Below are positions 1-7,719 of a DNA stretch of 64,000 nucleotides, in pieces (position 1 is the stretch's first letter; each line of letters opens with the position of its first letter). The DNA lies in contig CP039459.1 in NCBI GenBank assembly GCA_004843165.1, forward strand, positions 623,501 to 687,500, in the 5' to 3' direction. The notes beneath the pieces were generated by a model that was not told the origin of the DNA, did no database searches, and was given only the letters and a program-made list of their open reading frames with translations. The stretch comes from Acetobacteraceae bacterium. GTDB lineage: Bacteria; Pseudomonadota; Alphaproteobacteria; Acetobacterales; Acetobacteraceae. The position numbers and the translations under genes were made by a program.

Positions 1-187
1 CGGTTTTATTAAAAACCTGAATGGCTGTTTCTTTTAAGTCTTCCGGGCTTAAATCCTGACCGACCAAACGCTTTTGCAACGCACGAACGAGTGCATCTGT
101 ATAAGCATCATGCGCCGCTACGGATTTTTTTGAACCGCCGAGCTGTCCAACAGCCTCTTGTACAATGGATTTAATTTCTGCTGTCAC
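1..187 (-). CDS. Hypothetical protein, 3' end outside window
   Basis: This is the first 62 codons of a minus-strand gene that continues beyond the window start. It opens with GTG at 187-185 (GTG ACA GCA GAA), preceded by AAGGA about seven bases upstream, and stays open to base 1. The visible part is hydrophilic, with no signal peptide or membrane segment, and reads as two helices around a Gly-Gly-Ser-Lys-Lys turn. I do not recognise a family. Product unknown. Confidence 0.6.
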   Translation of the reverse strand, partial: MTAEIKSIVQEAVGQLGGSKKSVAAHDAYTDALVRALQKRLVGQDLSPEDLKETAIQVFNKT

Positions 188-426
188 GTTAAAATCCTTC
201 TTGAATCACATCCGAAATTTGCCAATAGAAGTGGCTATTTTATGCCCTCATTGTGCCTATTCTCACAGATTATTCAAGTCCAGGTCTTTTTAAAGGTCAA
301 TCAGTTATATTGCTTAAAATGTAAAACATCCATCTCGCTTTAAAAGTCACAAATAAGATAAATTTAGACTTCTCAGCGCCTCATCTTCACCAGTCTCTGT
401 TTCTTAAAAAAAAACAAAAGAATTTT

Positions 427-993
427 TTGAAAATTCTATTGAATAAATTAGAAGAATTAACTATGTTAATTAAATCTTCTGATTTATTAGAAGATTTAAT
501 TCAATTAAGGAAATCTAAATCAATGATAAACACCTCAATAATTGACCCACCTGCCGATATGGATATGATGTCCTCTCTCGTTGATAACCCACCACCACTT
601 GGGCTTAAACACCTGCCCATGTACATGGTTCCATACCAAATCAAGTCTAAAATTGACTGTAAGTATCTATCTTTTGGCCTTGGACAATGGCGAAAAGCAG
701 GAGAAATGCCTCTTTCTCTTAAAACATGGCGAAAGAATGGCCCAAAGGGCTGGTCAAGAATGTCTGAGGAGATGCCTGTTTCTAGGAATATTGATCTAAC
801 TATTCTAGCAGCATTAATTGCCCAGCAGGATTTTCCTGAAGAACTTAAAATTCCAGCAAATACTTTTACGGAACAACCTCAGAAATGGTCTTTGCATAAA
901 CTCAGCAGCGATTTTTTAGAAGAAGAAAAAGTCTCTTTTCTAAAAAGACTTTCTGTACTCAAAGAGATATTGAATAATATTGCCGATATTTGA
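427..993 (+). CDS. Hypothetical protein (188 aa)
   Basis: The open frame can start at TTG 427 or at ATG 463; AGAAGA lies seven bases before the ATG, so a 176-residue product is equally possible. The N-terminus is an amphipathic leucine-rich helix, the middle is proline-rich and rich in Met and Pro, and the C-terminal 50 residues are charged and helical. There is no membrane segment and no motif I recognise. It stands alone, about 30 bases before the 3' end of tRNA-Tyr on the other strand. The flanks are AT-rich. Position next to a tRNA fits an accessory gene, but there is no integrase or other mobility gene. Function unknown. Confidence 0.5.
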   Translation: MKILLNKLEELTMLIKSSDLLEDLIQLRKSKSMINTSIIDPPADMDMMSSLVDNPPPLGLKHLPMYMVPYQIKSKIDCKYLSFGLGQWRKAGEMPLSLKTWRKNGPKGWSRMSEEMPVSRNIDLTILAALIAQQDFPEELKIPANTFTEQPQKWSLHKLSSDFLEEEKVSFLKRLSVLKEILNNIADI

Positions 994-1020
994 GTAGTGT
1001 CATAACTTTTCAGGAGAAAA

Positions 1021-1106
1021 TGGTGGAGGGAGTTGGATTCGAACCAACGTAGGCGTACGCCAGCGGATTTACAGTCCGCCCCCTTTAGCCACTCGGGCAC
1101 CCCTCC
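1021..1106 (-). tRNA. tRNA-Tyr (GTA anticodon)
   Basis: Read on the minus strand, this is an 86-base class II tRNA. The acceptor arm GGAGGGG pairs with the 3' CCCTCC end, the anticodon loop reads CTGTAAA (anticodon GUA), a long variable arm follows, the T loop is GGTTCGAATCC, and the CCA end is encoded. The long variable arm and GTA anticodon identify tRNA-Tyr. Confidence 0.95.
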
Positions 1107-1276
1107 AGCCTTTGGAATCTCTATTATAAAATAGAGTATGCGTATGAATTACCTGTGCTTTGACTTAAGGTCAAGAGGATTTTGCTTTTTACTTTCACAA
1201 AATCACTTAAAAACGCTATTCTGCCTTTCATCTTAGTAATTTTATATCTTTTTCCTTTAGTCTTTAGAGTTGTTTT

Positions 1277-2056
1277 ATGAGTGATAAACGCCGCCCCTCC
1301 CGCAACCGTGCTGAAAAAACCCATCGCCGCCGTTCTGGCCGTGCCGGCGGAAGCTATTGGCTTTATGGGCTGCATGCGGCGCTTTCAGCGCTCGAAAATC
1401 CTGATCGTGATATTTTAGAAATTCGTCTCGGCGAGACCCTGCCCGATGAAATTCATCATGCCATTGCCCAGCGCCGCCTTTCTGCTCAAAGCAATGACCG
1501 CCAAGCCCTCTCTGAGCTTTGTGGCATGGATGCTGTGCATCAGGGCATTGCCATGAAGGTCAACCCCCTTAAAAATGACCATACGCTAGAAGAAATTGCA
1601 GCAATGAAAGGCCCGATCCTCGTGCTTGATCAGGTCACAGATCCCCGCAATGTCGGGAGCCTCTTACGTTCTGCCGCCGCCTTTAATGTCGCCGCTGTGA
1701 TTGTTCAGGAACGTCATGCACCGCCCGAAACCGGCACAATGGCAAAAACGGCCTCCGGTGCCTTGGATATTGTTCCCATTATCCGTGAAACCAACCTCTC
1801 CCGTGCCATTGAGATTTTGAAGAAAAATGGCCGCTGGATTGTCGGGCTAGATGCCGATGGCAAAAGCCTCCCAAAAGCCAATTTAGATGCCAATAAAACG
1901 GTTCTTGTGTTGGGTGCAGAAGGCAAAGGCATGCGCCGCCTCGTAGAAGGAAATTGCGATGAGACATTAAGTATTCCAATGAATGCAATCATGGAAAGCT
2001 TTAACGTCTCTGTTGCCGGTGCCATTGCCCTTTACGAAATCAACCGCAAAAGCTAA
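1277..2056 (+). CDS. rlmB: 23S rRNA 2'-O-ribose methyltransferase RlmB-like (TrmH/SpoU family)
   Basis: A 259-residue SpoU/TrmH-type RNA methyltransferase; RlmB methylates G2251 in the 23S rRNA peptidyl-transferase loop. The N-terminus is a basic Arg/Lys/Ser tail, then a small substrate-binding domain (YWLYGLHAALSAL, about residues 28-40). The SPOUT knot motifs follow: motif 1 DPRNVGSLLRSAAAF (about residues 122-136), motif 2 LVLGAEGKGMRRLV (about 212-225) and motif 3 IPMNAIMESFNVSVAGAIAL (about 234-253). Assignment to RlmB rather than another SpoU enzyme rests on length and N-terminal domain. It is divergent from tRNA-Tyr, a common neighbour in related genomes as far as I recall. Confidence 0.9.
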   Translation: MSDKRRPSRNRAEKTHRRRSGRAGGSYWLYGLHAALSALENPDRDILEIRLGETLPDEIHHAIAQRRLSAQSNDRQALSELCGMDAVHQGIAMKVNPLKNDHTLEEIAAMKGPILVLDQVTDPRNVGSLLRSAAAFNVAAVIVQERHAPPETGTMAKTASGALDIVPIIRETNLSRAIEILKKNGRWIVGLDADGKSLPKANLDANKTVLVLGAEGKGMRRLVEGNCDETLSIPMNAIMESFNVSVAGAIALYEINRKS

Positions 2057-2070
2057 GCCGTTTTTAAGCG

Positions 2071-2114
2071 TTTAAGCTATTGGCAACGATATTTTTATGC
2101 GCCAATAGCTTAAA
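2071..2114. terminator. Long inverted repeat downstream of rlmB
   Basis: TTTAAGCTATTGGC (2071-2084) is exactly repeated in inverse orientation at 2101-2114, leaving a 16-base loop. It lies 15 bases after the rlmB stop and just before the 3' end of the convergent small gene. A clear T-run is missing on either side, so it may be a bidirectional terminator or an RNA-stabilising hairpin. Confidence 0.6.
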
Positions 2115-2130
2115 AATGCTCTTTGAACGC

Positions 2131-2388
2131 TTAATGACTTATATGCGCTTCATGTTGGAGCGCATTTCTTCTTTCAAACAGCAGGTCAATTTTGGCCTCT
2201 GTGGATTTTTCGATAAATTCTAAAAGAGAGCGTCCCTCGCAAATTTTTGCCTGATCGCCCTCAGCCTGCTCAATTAAAATTCTGGCACAGGCAATCGCAT
2301 TGACCTGAGAGGTAAGCCATGCAGAAAACTCCTGCACTTCGTCCTCTTCCAAAAGCGTTCCCGCCTGTAGATTATCTTGCTGAACCAT
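2131..2388 (-). CDS. Hypothetical small protein (85 aa)
   Basis: ATG at 2388 is preceded by a good AAAGGAG site. The 85-residue product is acidic and helical with no membrane segment; it contains one Cys in CARILIEQAEG and one in AKICEGRSLLEF. I do not recognise a family. It lies directly downstream of the candidate structured RNA on the same strand and ends close to the rlmB inverted repeat. Confidence 0.6.
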   Translation of the reverse strand: MVQQDNLQAGTLLEEDEVQEFSAWLTSQVNAIACARILIEQAEGDQAKICEGRSLLEFIEKSTEAKIDLLFERRNALQHEAHISH

Positions 2389-2419
2389 CCCCCGGCTCCT
2401 TTATTTTCTCGAATAGAAA

Positions 2420-2605
2420 CCTGCAAAAAGGCAGGCGGGAGTCTCGAAAACAGCTAAAGGAACTGCCTGTCCTATTCCCCCGGAAGGTATTTTATTCAGA
2501 CAGACTCCCGCCAGAAAAGATTCCAGCAGACATAAGGAAGCCGCACATTTTCGGGTGCGGCGTCCGTTCTCTTTAGAGGTTTTCGAGGCCTCGTAAAAGC
2601 AAAGA
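2420..2605 (-). ncRNA. Candidate structured RNA of unknown class
   Basis: On the minus strand an 11-bp GC-rich stem (GGCGGGAGTCT, bases 2512-2502, with AGACTCCCGCC, 2444-2434) closes a region holding a smaller imperfect hairpin. It is preceded by a 7-bp hairpin with an 8-base loop (GCCGCAC/GTGCGGC, 2561-2540). It is followed by a hairpin CCTGC-CTTTTT-GCAGG and TTTCTATT, which looks like a terminator (about 2436-2413). A TTGACT box lies upstream at about 2630. Length and the long rod-like fold resemble 6S RNA, but I could not match conserved 6S bases. Boundaries are estimates. Confidence 0.35.
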
Positions 2606-2892
2606 TGAAACCCTTTGAACCGAAAGTCAATAAAGCAAGAGAAGAATTTACGACACTCCTCCAGCAAGAAGCTCTAGAACGGTATAAAGGTATTTTTCAA
2701 GCGAGAAGCAAAGACGACTTATCTTATAGGATAATGTGCCATTGCCTCAGCACATATCCCCTTACTCAGCCTTTGCCGGAGGTGACATACGAAGCTCACG
2801 CAAAACCCGTCCTTGATCCGGATACCAAACCAAAATCCGCTCCTCCGTTCCGCCGACAGATTTACCGGAGACGGGCGGCACATTTCGAGTGA
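2605..2892 (+). CDS. Doubtful small ORF (95 aa)
   Basis: The first 55 codons read like a real helical, charged protein, but no ribosome binding site precedes the ATG. The last 130 bases lie antisense to the 3' end of the better supported membrane-protein gene at 2762-3256. It also overlaps the possible promoter of the structured-RNA candidate. It may be a decayed gene or chance. Confidence 0.2.
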   Translation: MKPFEPKVNKAREEFTTLLQQEALERYKGIFQARSKDDLSYRIMCHCLSTYPLTQPLPEVTYEAHAKPVLDPDTKPKSAPPFRRQIYRRRAAHFE

Positions 2893-3256
2893 CAACAACG
2901 CCGATGCCGCCATCTGGAAGGCTGAGGGCATAACGTAACCCTTCACCGGGACGTTTTGGATAATTGAGAATAACAGGCGCATCATTGGTTATTTTGGCCT
3001 TTTCCGTTGTGGGAAGCGGTGCCGGCGCAGCCTCCTCCGGCAAAGTCTGCATGACCGGCGCAGGCTCTTTTTTATGCGTTATCTTATAATAAAAGACAGC
3101 GCCAAGGCCTAAAACAGCGGAAACAATCGCCAGAGCCATGACAAAGATGCAGGCAATCAACATTTTTTCAAAACGTGGGGAAAAAGCCGTTATCCTTGCG
3201 ATACCGTCCTCCTCCTCCATTGTGATAATTTCTTCTTCCACTTCATGATTTGCCAT
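2762..3256 (-). CDS. Single-pass membrane protein, DUF6476-like
   Basis: A 164-residue protein with an acidic N-terminal tail, one transmembrane helix (about residues 33-55, IACIFVMALAIVSAVLGLGA) and a Pro/Ala-rich linker. It ends in a small soluble domain with RYALSLPDGGIGVVV and RILVWYPDQGRVLREL (about residues 107-156). The layout resembles the alphaproteobacterial DUF6476-type membrane proteins often encoded divergently from rluD; this name is from memory. It is divergent from rluD with about 100 bases between the starts. Role unknown. Confidence 0.65.
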   Translation of the reverse strand: MANHEVEEEIITMEEEDGIARITAFSPRFEKMLIACIFVMALAIVSAVLGLGAVFYYKITHKKEPAPVMQTLPEEAAPAPLPTTEKAKITNDAPVILNYPKRPGEGLRYALSLPDGGIGVVVTRNVPPVSGKSVGGTEERILVWYPDQGRVLRELRMSPPAKAE

Positions 3257-3353
3257 TCAAGTTTGATCCTCTTTCCTTTATGAACTGCTTTGATTGCGCT
3301 AAAGTTCTTTAAATCTTCGTCTTTTTCTTTTCTTATTCTTTTACATCTTTTCC

Positions 3354-4415
3354 ATGAAATCCACAGAACTTACTTCTTTTATCATTTCAAAAAATCTTGC
3401 CAATACACGTGTTGACCGTGCGGCAGCAGATCTTTTACCGCATCTTTCGAGAAGTAAGGCCAAAAACCTCCTTGAAGAATACGGATTTTACCATAATCAG
3501 CATTTTTCAAGAGATCCCGGCGCACGTCTAAAAGAAAAAGACGAAATTGCCTTTCCGCAAACAATTTCAAAGGTACAAGAACCACCAAAAACGATCGCCA
3601 GAAATATCCCTCTCAATCTTTTATATGAGGATGCGGATCTGATTATTTTGGACAAACCGGCCGGGCTGGTTGTCCATCCAGCCCCTGGACATTTAGATGA
3701 TACGCTGGTCAATGCACTGATTGCTCACTGTCCCGATATATTTTCAGCACAGCAAAATGATCAGCTTGAAAAACTACATACAAACGACGATCATCCAGAA
3801 AATTACGGTGGCGAAGACCGACCCGGCATTGTTCATCGCCTTGATAAAGAAACCTCTGGCGTGATGGTCGTGGCAAAATCACCTCTCGCTTTCAAGTCAC
3901 TTTCACGTGCCTTTGCCGAACGAGATCTTTCACGACGTTATCTTGCTCTTGTTTGGGGGAATCCACCCGATGAAGGGGATTGGGAGGGTAATATTGGGCG
4001 TTCTCGTAATGACCGTAAGAAAATGGCGGTTCTAAAAGATGGCGGAAAACCTGCAAAAACCTATTTCAAAATCTTAGAGCGCTTTGGCAAAAATGGCGAG
4101 AATCTTGCCCTTGTGGAATGTAAGCTGGCAACAGGGCGCACCCACCAAATTCGGGTACATTTTTCACATCATGGCTTTCCACTGGTTGGCGACCCTGTTT
4201 ATCTTAAACGAATCCCCCGCTTTGCTAAGACTCTCCCCCCTTCTTCTCGAAATCTCCTGCTGGATTTTCCACGCCAAGCCCTTCATGCGGCACATTTAGG
4301 ATTTAAACATCCCATATCTGGCGAATGGGTCGAATTTTCGACGGATCTGCCAGAAGATTTTGCGGAAATTGTCGCACATTTAAGAAAAGACGAAAAAAAT
4401 CAGAATAAAGCCTGA
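3354..4415 (+). CDS. rluD: Ribosomal large subunit pseudouridine synthase RluD-type
   Basis: A 353-residue RluA-family pseudouridine synthase; RluD modifies helix 69 of 23S rRNA. An S4-like RNA-binding domain lies at residues about 10-75 (TRVDRAAADLLPHLSRSKAK). The catalytic domain shows LIILDKPAGLVVHPAPGH and then GIVHRLDKETSGVMVVAKS, with the catalytic Asp in HRLD. LATGRTHQIRVHFSHHGFPL and GDPVY follow. A low-complexity insert of about 25 residues (Asp/His/Asn-rich) sits before the catalytic motif. RluC is the main alternative; the S4 domain and the rpoH neighbour favour RluD. Confidence 0.88.
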   Translation: MKSTELTSFIISKNLANTRVDRAAADLLPHLSRSKAKNLLEEYGFYHNQHFSRDPGARLKEKDEIAFPQTISKVQEPPKTIARNIPLNLLYEDADLIILDKPAGLVVHPAPGHLDDTLVNALIAHCPDIFSAQQNDQLEKLHTNDDHPENYGGEDRPGIVHRLDKETSGVMVVAKSPLAFKSLSRAFAERDLSRRYLALVWGNPPDEGDWEGNIGRSRNDRKKMAVLKDGGKPAKTYFKILERFGKNGENLALVECKLATGRTHQIRVHFSHHGFPLVGDPVYLKRIPRFAKTLPPSSRNLLLDFPRQALHAAHLGFKHPISGEWVEFSTDLPEDFAEIVAHLRKDEKNQNKA

Positions 4416-4495
4416 AAAGAGTCTTTTTTTTAGACTCTGGACTTCTTAGGTAGAAAAAGGGCTATAAACAGAGTCCCTATGGAGAGATGTAAGTT

Positions 4496-5422
4496 ATGAC
4501 TAATCGCACCCTGCCGGTCTTAACCCCTGAGGGCAGTTTAAACCAATACCTTCAAGACATTCGTAAATACCCTATTCTTACCCCCGAAGAAGAAAAAGAC
4601 CTTGCACAGCGTTGGCGCCGTGACAAAGAGCAAGATGCTGCCTATCGCCTTGTGACCTCTCATTTACGCCGTGTTGCCAAAATTGCCCGTGATTATCACC
4701 GTATTTACGGCCTACCTATTTCTGAACTTATCAGTGAGGGTAATATCGGCATTATGCAGGCGATCCAGCGTTTTGACCCTGATAATGATAAGCAAGCACG
4801 TCTTTCCACCTATGCCACTTGGTGGATCAAAGCGGCCATTCAAGAATATATCCTCCATAGCTGGTCATTGGTTAAGATGGGGACGACTGCGGCACAAAAA
4901 AAGCTGTTCTTTAACCTGCGGAAAGAAAAAAGAAAGTTACTCGCCTACGGCGATGGCGATTTGCAGCCGGAACAGGTGAGCTATATTGCCCGGCAGCTCG
5001 GCGTACCGGAGCAGGAAGTGATTTCGATGAACCGCCGCCTTGCAGGGCCAGAGCGGAGTCTCAATGCGCCTTTACAAAGCCATGACGGAGAAAGCGGACA
5101 ATGGCAGGATTGGCTCGTTGACGAAACCCCCTCCCAAGAGGAAATCTATGCCGAGGAGGAAGAATATAATGAGCGCAAAGGGCTGCTGAATGAGGCACTA
5201 ATGACGCTCAATGAACGGGAGCGCCATATTGTTCAGGAACGCCGTTTAAAAGAAGAGCCGCAAACACTCGAAGAGCTTTCCCATCATTACGGAGTCTCTC
5301 GGGAACGTATCCGACAGATCGAAGCGAGAGCATTGGAAAAGATCCAAAAAGTGATGATGAACAAAGTCGCTGAACAGCGTAAGGCGCAAGAGGATTTACC
5401 GGCTTTGGGAACAAGTTCCTAA
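4496..5422 (+). CDS. rpoH: RNA polymerase heat-shock sigma factor RpoH (sigma-32)
   Basis: A 308-residue group 3 sigma-70 family factor directing heat-shock transcription. Region 1.2/2.1 begins LNQYLQDIRKYPILTPEEE. Region 2.4 shows RLSTYATWWIKAAIQEYILHSW. The RpoH-box-like stretch is QKKLFFNLRKEKRKL (about residues 135-149). Region 4.2 has the helix-turn-helix LEELSHHYGVSRERIRQIEARA. Synteny rluD-rpoH is typical of alphaproteobacteria. The leader contains an imperfect hairpin at 4419-4436 (AGAGTC/GACTCT), more likely the end of rluD than a thermosensor. Confidence 0.95.
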   Translation: MTNRTLPVLTPEGSLNQYLQDIRKYPILTPEEEKDLAQRWRRDKEQDAAYRLVTSHLRRVAKIARDYHRIYGLPISELISEGNIGIMQAIQRFDPDNDKQARLSTYATWWIKAAIQEYILHSWSLVKMGTTAAQKKLFFNLRKEKRKLLAYGDGDLQPEQVSYIARQLGVPEQEVISMNRRLAGPERSLNAPLQSHDGESGQWQDWLVDETPSQEEIYAEEEEYNERKGLLNEALMTLNERERHIVQERRLKEEPQTLEELSHHYGVSRERIRQIEARALEKIQKVMMNKVAEQRKAQEDLPALGTSS

Positions 5423-5575
5423 ATATGGACCATGTAAAGGGACTCGTTTTTTGAGGTCTTTATTTATATTTTTTAAATAAAATATTCGTAACACCATTTG
5501 AAACTTGATATAATAAAGAGGTCTAGAAAATAGAGTTAAAAGTTTCTGCTCAATTTTATTATTAGGAATAAACAA

Positions 5576-5782
5576 ATGCGTTTAAGTGCCCGTAACCAAA
5601 TTTCCGGTAAAATCAAAAACATCCAAAAAGGTGCTGTCAACTCTCAGATTGAAATCGAAGTTGCACCAGAAGTCATCATCACCTCCACCATCACCAACGA
5701 AGCTGTTGCCGAGCTTAAATTGGAAGTTGGCAGCGAAGCGATTGCTATTATCAAATCCTCCAGCGTGATGATTGGTATTTAA
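5576..5782 (+). CDS. Molbindin, Mop-type TOBE domain protein
   Basis: A 68-residue protein made of one Mop/TOBE domain: start LSARNQISGKIKNIQKG, then EIEVAPEVIITSTITNEAV and the C-terminal IIKSSSVMIGI. Free-standing Mop proteins bind molybdate or tungstate oxyanions in the cytoplasm as oligomers. A paralog follows at 6032. The AT-rich leader has TATAAT at 5510-5515 inside an ACTTGATATA element that recurs before the paralog. The nearest ribosome site is a weak AGGAA about eight bases before ATG. No modABC genes are in the window. Confidence 0.9.
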   Translation: MRLSARNQISGKIKNIQKGAVNSQIEIEVAPEVIITSTITNEAVAELKLEVGSEAIAIIKSSSVMIGI

Positions 5783-5805
5783 GCTTTTTAGTAAATAAAA
5801 AGCTT

Positions 5806-5839
5806 AAGGGAACAAGTCTTCGTCTTGTTCCCTTTTTTT
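5806..5839 (+). terminator. Rho-independent terminator
   Basis: AAGGGAACAAG (5806-5816) pairs with CTTGTTCCCTT (5824-5834) across a 7-base loop and runs into a T-tract. It ends the first molbindin gene. A second, AT-rich inverted repeat AAGCTTTTT/AAAAAGCTT (5781-5805) overlaps the stop codon. Confidence 0.9.
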
Positions 5840-6031
5840 ATGCCTTTTAAATACTTAAAAAATCTAGTTTATTATAAATAAAGCGCAAACACTAACGCAT
5901 AACTTTCTATTTAAACGAAATATTTATTTCCTTTTCTAAAAAAGACTTGATATAGTTTTTAGTCTATCTTTTTCTAAAGGCGCATTTCATACACGCTTTT
6001 AATGTTTTGTTCTGAATGAAAGGGGACAAAG

Positions 6032-6286
6032 ATGCGTATCAGTGCACGAAATCAAATGACAGGCAAAGTTCATGCGATTCACAGAGGAAATATCACATCT
6101 ATCGTAGAGGTCGCCATCAGTTCAGGCGTTATCATTACAGCAACCATTAGCAATGATGCTTTTGACGAACTTGAATTGGATCTTGGCAAAGAGGTAGTCT
6201 GTGTGGTCAAAGCCTCAAATGTCATGATTGGCGTTTCCGATTGGCATTCAGGTAATCTTCCTGTGGATGGAGAACCCCTCCTGTAA
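6032..6286 (+). CDS. Molbindin, Mop-type TOBE domain protein (second copy)
   Basis: An 84-residue paralog of the molbindin at 5576. The Mop domain spans residues 1-69 (MRISARNQMTGKVHAIHRG ... VVKASNVMIGV), followed by 15 extra residues (SDWHSGNLPVDGEPLL). Residue identity is roughly half over the Mop domain. It has its own promoter region with the same ACTTGATATA element (5945-5954) and a GGGGA site before ATG. Separate terminators mean the two copies are independent transcription units and may answer to different conditions. Confidence 0.9.
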   Translation: MRISARNQMTGKVHAIHRGNITSIVEVAISSGVIITATISNDAFDELELDLGKEVVCVVKASNVMIGVSDWHSGNLPVDGEPLL

Positions 6287-6320
6287 GGTGACATCCCCTC
6301 ATAAAGCCTCTCATAACAGA

Positions 6321-6350
6321 AAAGCCCGCCATAAGACGGGCTTCCTTTTT
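6321..6350 (+). terminator. Terminator after second molbindin; left copy of a 25-bp direct repeat
   Basis: AAGCCCGCC-ATAAG-ACGGGCTT followed by CCTTTTT. The 25 bases 6321-6345 recur identically, in the same orientation, at 7627-7651. Confidence 0.85.
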
Positions 6351-6379
6351 AGAGCAAGATAAATTAATAAAATACTACT

Positions 6380-7039
6380 TTATACTTCAGTTTTATTATC
6401 TGGATTCAGATAAATTTTTAATGCTGCCCTCAGAAATGGCCAAACATCAGATAAAATCAGTACCACCCATTCCTTAGGAAGTCGTACAACCTTACAAACA
6501 TCGTCAATCGTTAAAACCTTTTCTTTAATTTTAGGTACGATCTTTTCTCTCAACTTAAATGGAAACAGTACGAGCAATGCAGGAATTATACCAATAGCAT
6601 CTTGAATAACATGCAAAGGTTTAGGGGAAAGATTAGCCTTCTTTTCTGTATTTACATGGGAATGCAGCTCTATAAAAAGCTCTTTGACATCGTTTTCTGC
6701 CCCAGTTCTTGAAGCAACAGAATCGAGAATATGTAAAAGTTCCTTTGTACATGAAAGTCTTTTTTGCTCGACTGATAAAGTTTCATCACAAAAAATATAA
6801 TTTAATACTTTTTCATCATCAAAAGCAGTCGTAAGCTCCTCTTGATGTAAAAAGGCTAAAAGTTTGATATCTTTAGTTCTACCTAAATCTTTTAAGATTT
6901 CTGTCTTTTTCTTTTTATTGAGAAATTCAATTTCAAAGTAATTATTACTTAAATTGCTTTCTAAAAAACTTCTAATGTCCTCTAAATCTGGGAATCTATC
7001 CCACTCTTCAAACTCATCAAAAACATCAGAAAGTTCCAT
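6380..7039 (-). CDS. Hypothetical protein (219 aa)
   Basis: A 219-residue protein with an acidic N-terminus (MELSDVFDEFEEWDRFPD), a helical middle, and a hydrophobic stretch at about residues 147-163 (AIGIIPALLVLFPFKLR). That stretch may be one membrane-associated helix. The C-terminus is basic and again hydrophobic (WVVLILSDVWPFLRAALKIY). I do not recognise a family. It lies 74 bases after an 86-residue unknown gene, with a terminator between, and both sit between two copies of the same 25-bp terminator sequence. Codon use is more AT-rich than the flanking core genes, which suggests transfer. Confidence 0.65.
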   Translation of the reverse strand: MELSDVFDEFEEWDRFPDLEDIRSFLESNLSNNYFEIEFLNKKKKTEILKDLGRTKDIKLLAFLHQEELTTAFDDEKVLNYIFCDETLSVEQKRLSCTKELLHILDSVASRTGAENDVKELFIELHSHVNTEKKANLSPKPLHVIQDAIGIIPALLVLFPFKLREKIVPKIKEKVLTIDDVCKVVRLPKEWVVLILSDVWPFLRAALKIYLNPDNKTEV

Positions 7040-7060
7040 AAATTTACCTTAATAATTATA

Positions 7061-7090
7061 CAAATAAAAAGGGAGAGCATAACTCTCCCT
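7061..7090 (-). terminator. Terminator between the two unknown genes
   Basis: On the minus strand AGGGAGAG-TTATG-CTCTCCCT is followed by TTTTATTTG. It would end transcription of the 86-residue gene before the 219-residue gene, so the latter needs read-through or its own promoter. Confidence 0.8.
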
Positions 7091-7113
7091 GCTAATTAAA
7101 TCTCTCTTAAAAA

Positions 7114-7374
7114 TTATGAGTTTACGATTGTTAAAAAGTTATGCATATCTTCTTGATTCAAATCTCGTTCAAAAGATTTAGCAGACGATAATTCTCCATT
7201 TCTAGCAGCCTTAATAATTCTTGCCGTATATGCAGTTAAAACATTAAGCGTTGCATCGCTCTTTTCAAGATGAAGTTTAATATTACGTAGGCGCTTATCG
7301 CCAGACGCAAACAGAACCTCTTGCAGTTCTGCGTGGCCGTCCAGCATAGAGGTGGTCTTATGCTTGGTGGTCAT
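7114..7374 (-). CDS. Hypothetical small protein (86 aa)
   Basis: An 86-residue hydrophilic, helical protein with a polar N-terminus (MTTKHKTTSMLDGH) and an acidic C-terminal third. An AAGGAA site lies about six bases before ATG. No recognised domain. The next gene on the strand is the 219-residue unknown. A toxin-antitoxin or immunity pair is conceivable from size and order, but nothing in the sequence shows it. Confidence 0.6.
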   Translation of the reverse strand: MTTKHKTTSMLDGHAELQEVLFASGDKRLRNIKLHLEKSDATLNVLTAYTARIIKAARNGELSSAKSFERDLNQEDMHNFLTIVNS

Positions 7375-7719
7375 AAAAATTCCTTCTAGTTATTTTGTGT
7401 GATTTCTCACTGACTGATCTCAGTGTTTTCATCGAGTCATTCTTTTGATTTAACATAACAAAAACCAGTTTGTCATTTTTCTATCTCCTTTAATCTAAAT
7501 ATCTAATTAATTTAAGCATTATTTTCGTTAAAAATTTTTCTAAAAAGAAAAACTTATTGTTCTAAATATAAGCAAGATATATAGAAAATCAAGCTGGTGA
7601 GGCTCCGCCCCTGCCTTACTCAAAAGAAAGCCCGCCATAAGACGGGCTTCCCTTTTTCTTCGTATTTTTTCAAGGCTTAACGAGAGGGAGCTCCTCTCGC
7701 TAAACCGTTTTGAAAAACC
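7375..7719. other. Non-coding stretch
   Basis: AT-rich. It holds the upstream region of the 86-residue gene and, at 7622-7651, the pgk terminator. No gene or RNA seen otherwise. Confidence 0.6.
7622..7651 (-). terminator. pgk terminator; right copy of the 25-bp direct repeat
   Basis: On the minus strand AAGCCCGTC-TTAT-GGCGGGCTT runs into TCTTTT. The 25 bases 7627-7651 are identical to 6321-6345. Confidence 0.85.

Noticed and set aside
879-1100. A 73-codon frame through tRNA-Tyr
   Set aside because: It is a reading of the tRNA gene itself and of the antisense of the 427-993 gene.
5423-6031. A molybdenum-cofactor riboswitch before the mop genes
   Set aside because: The leaders are AT-rich and show no multi-helix fold or conserved Moco riboswitch bases.
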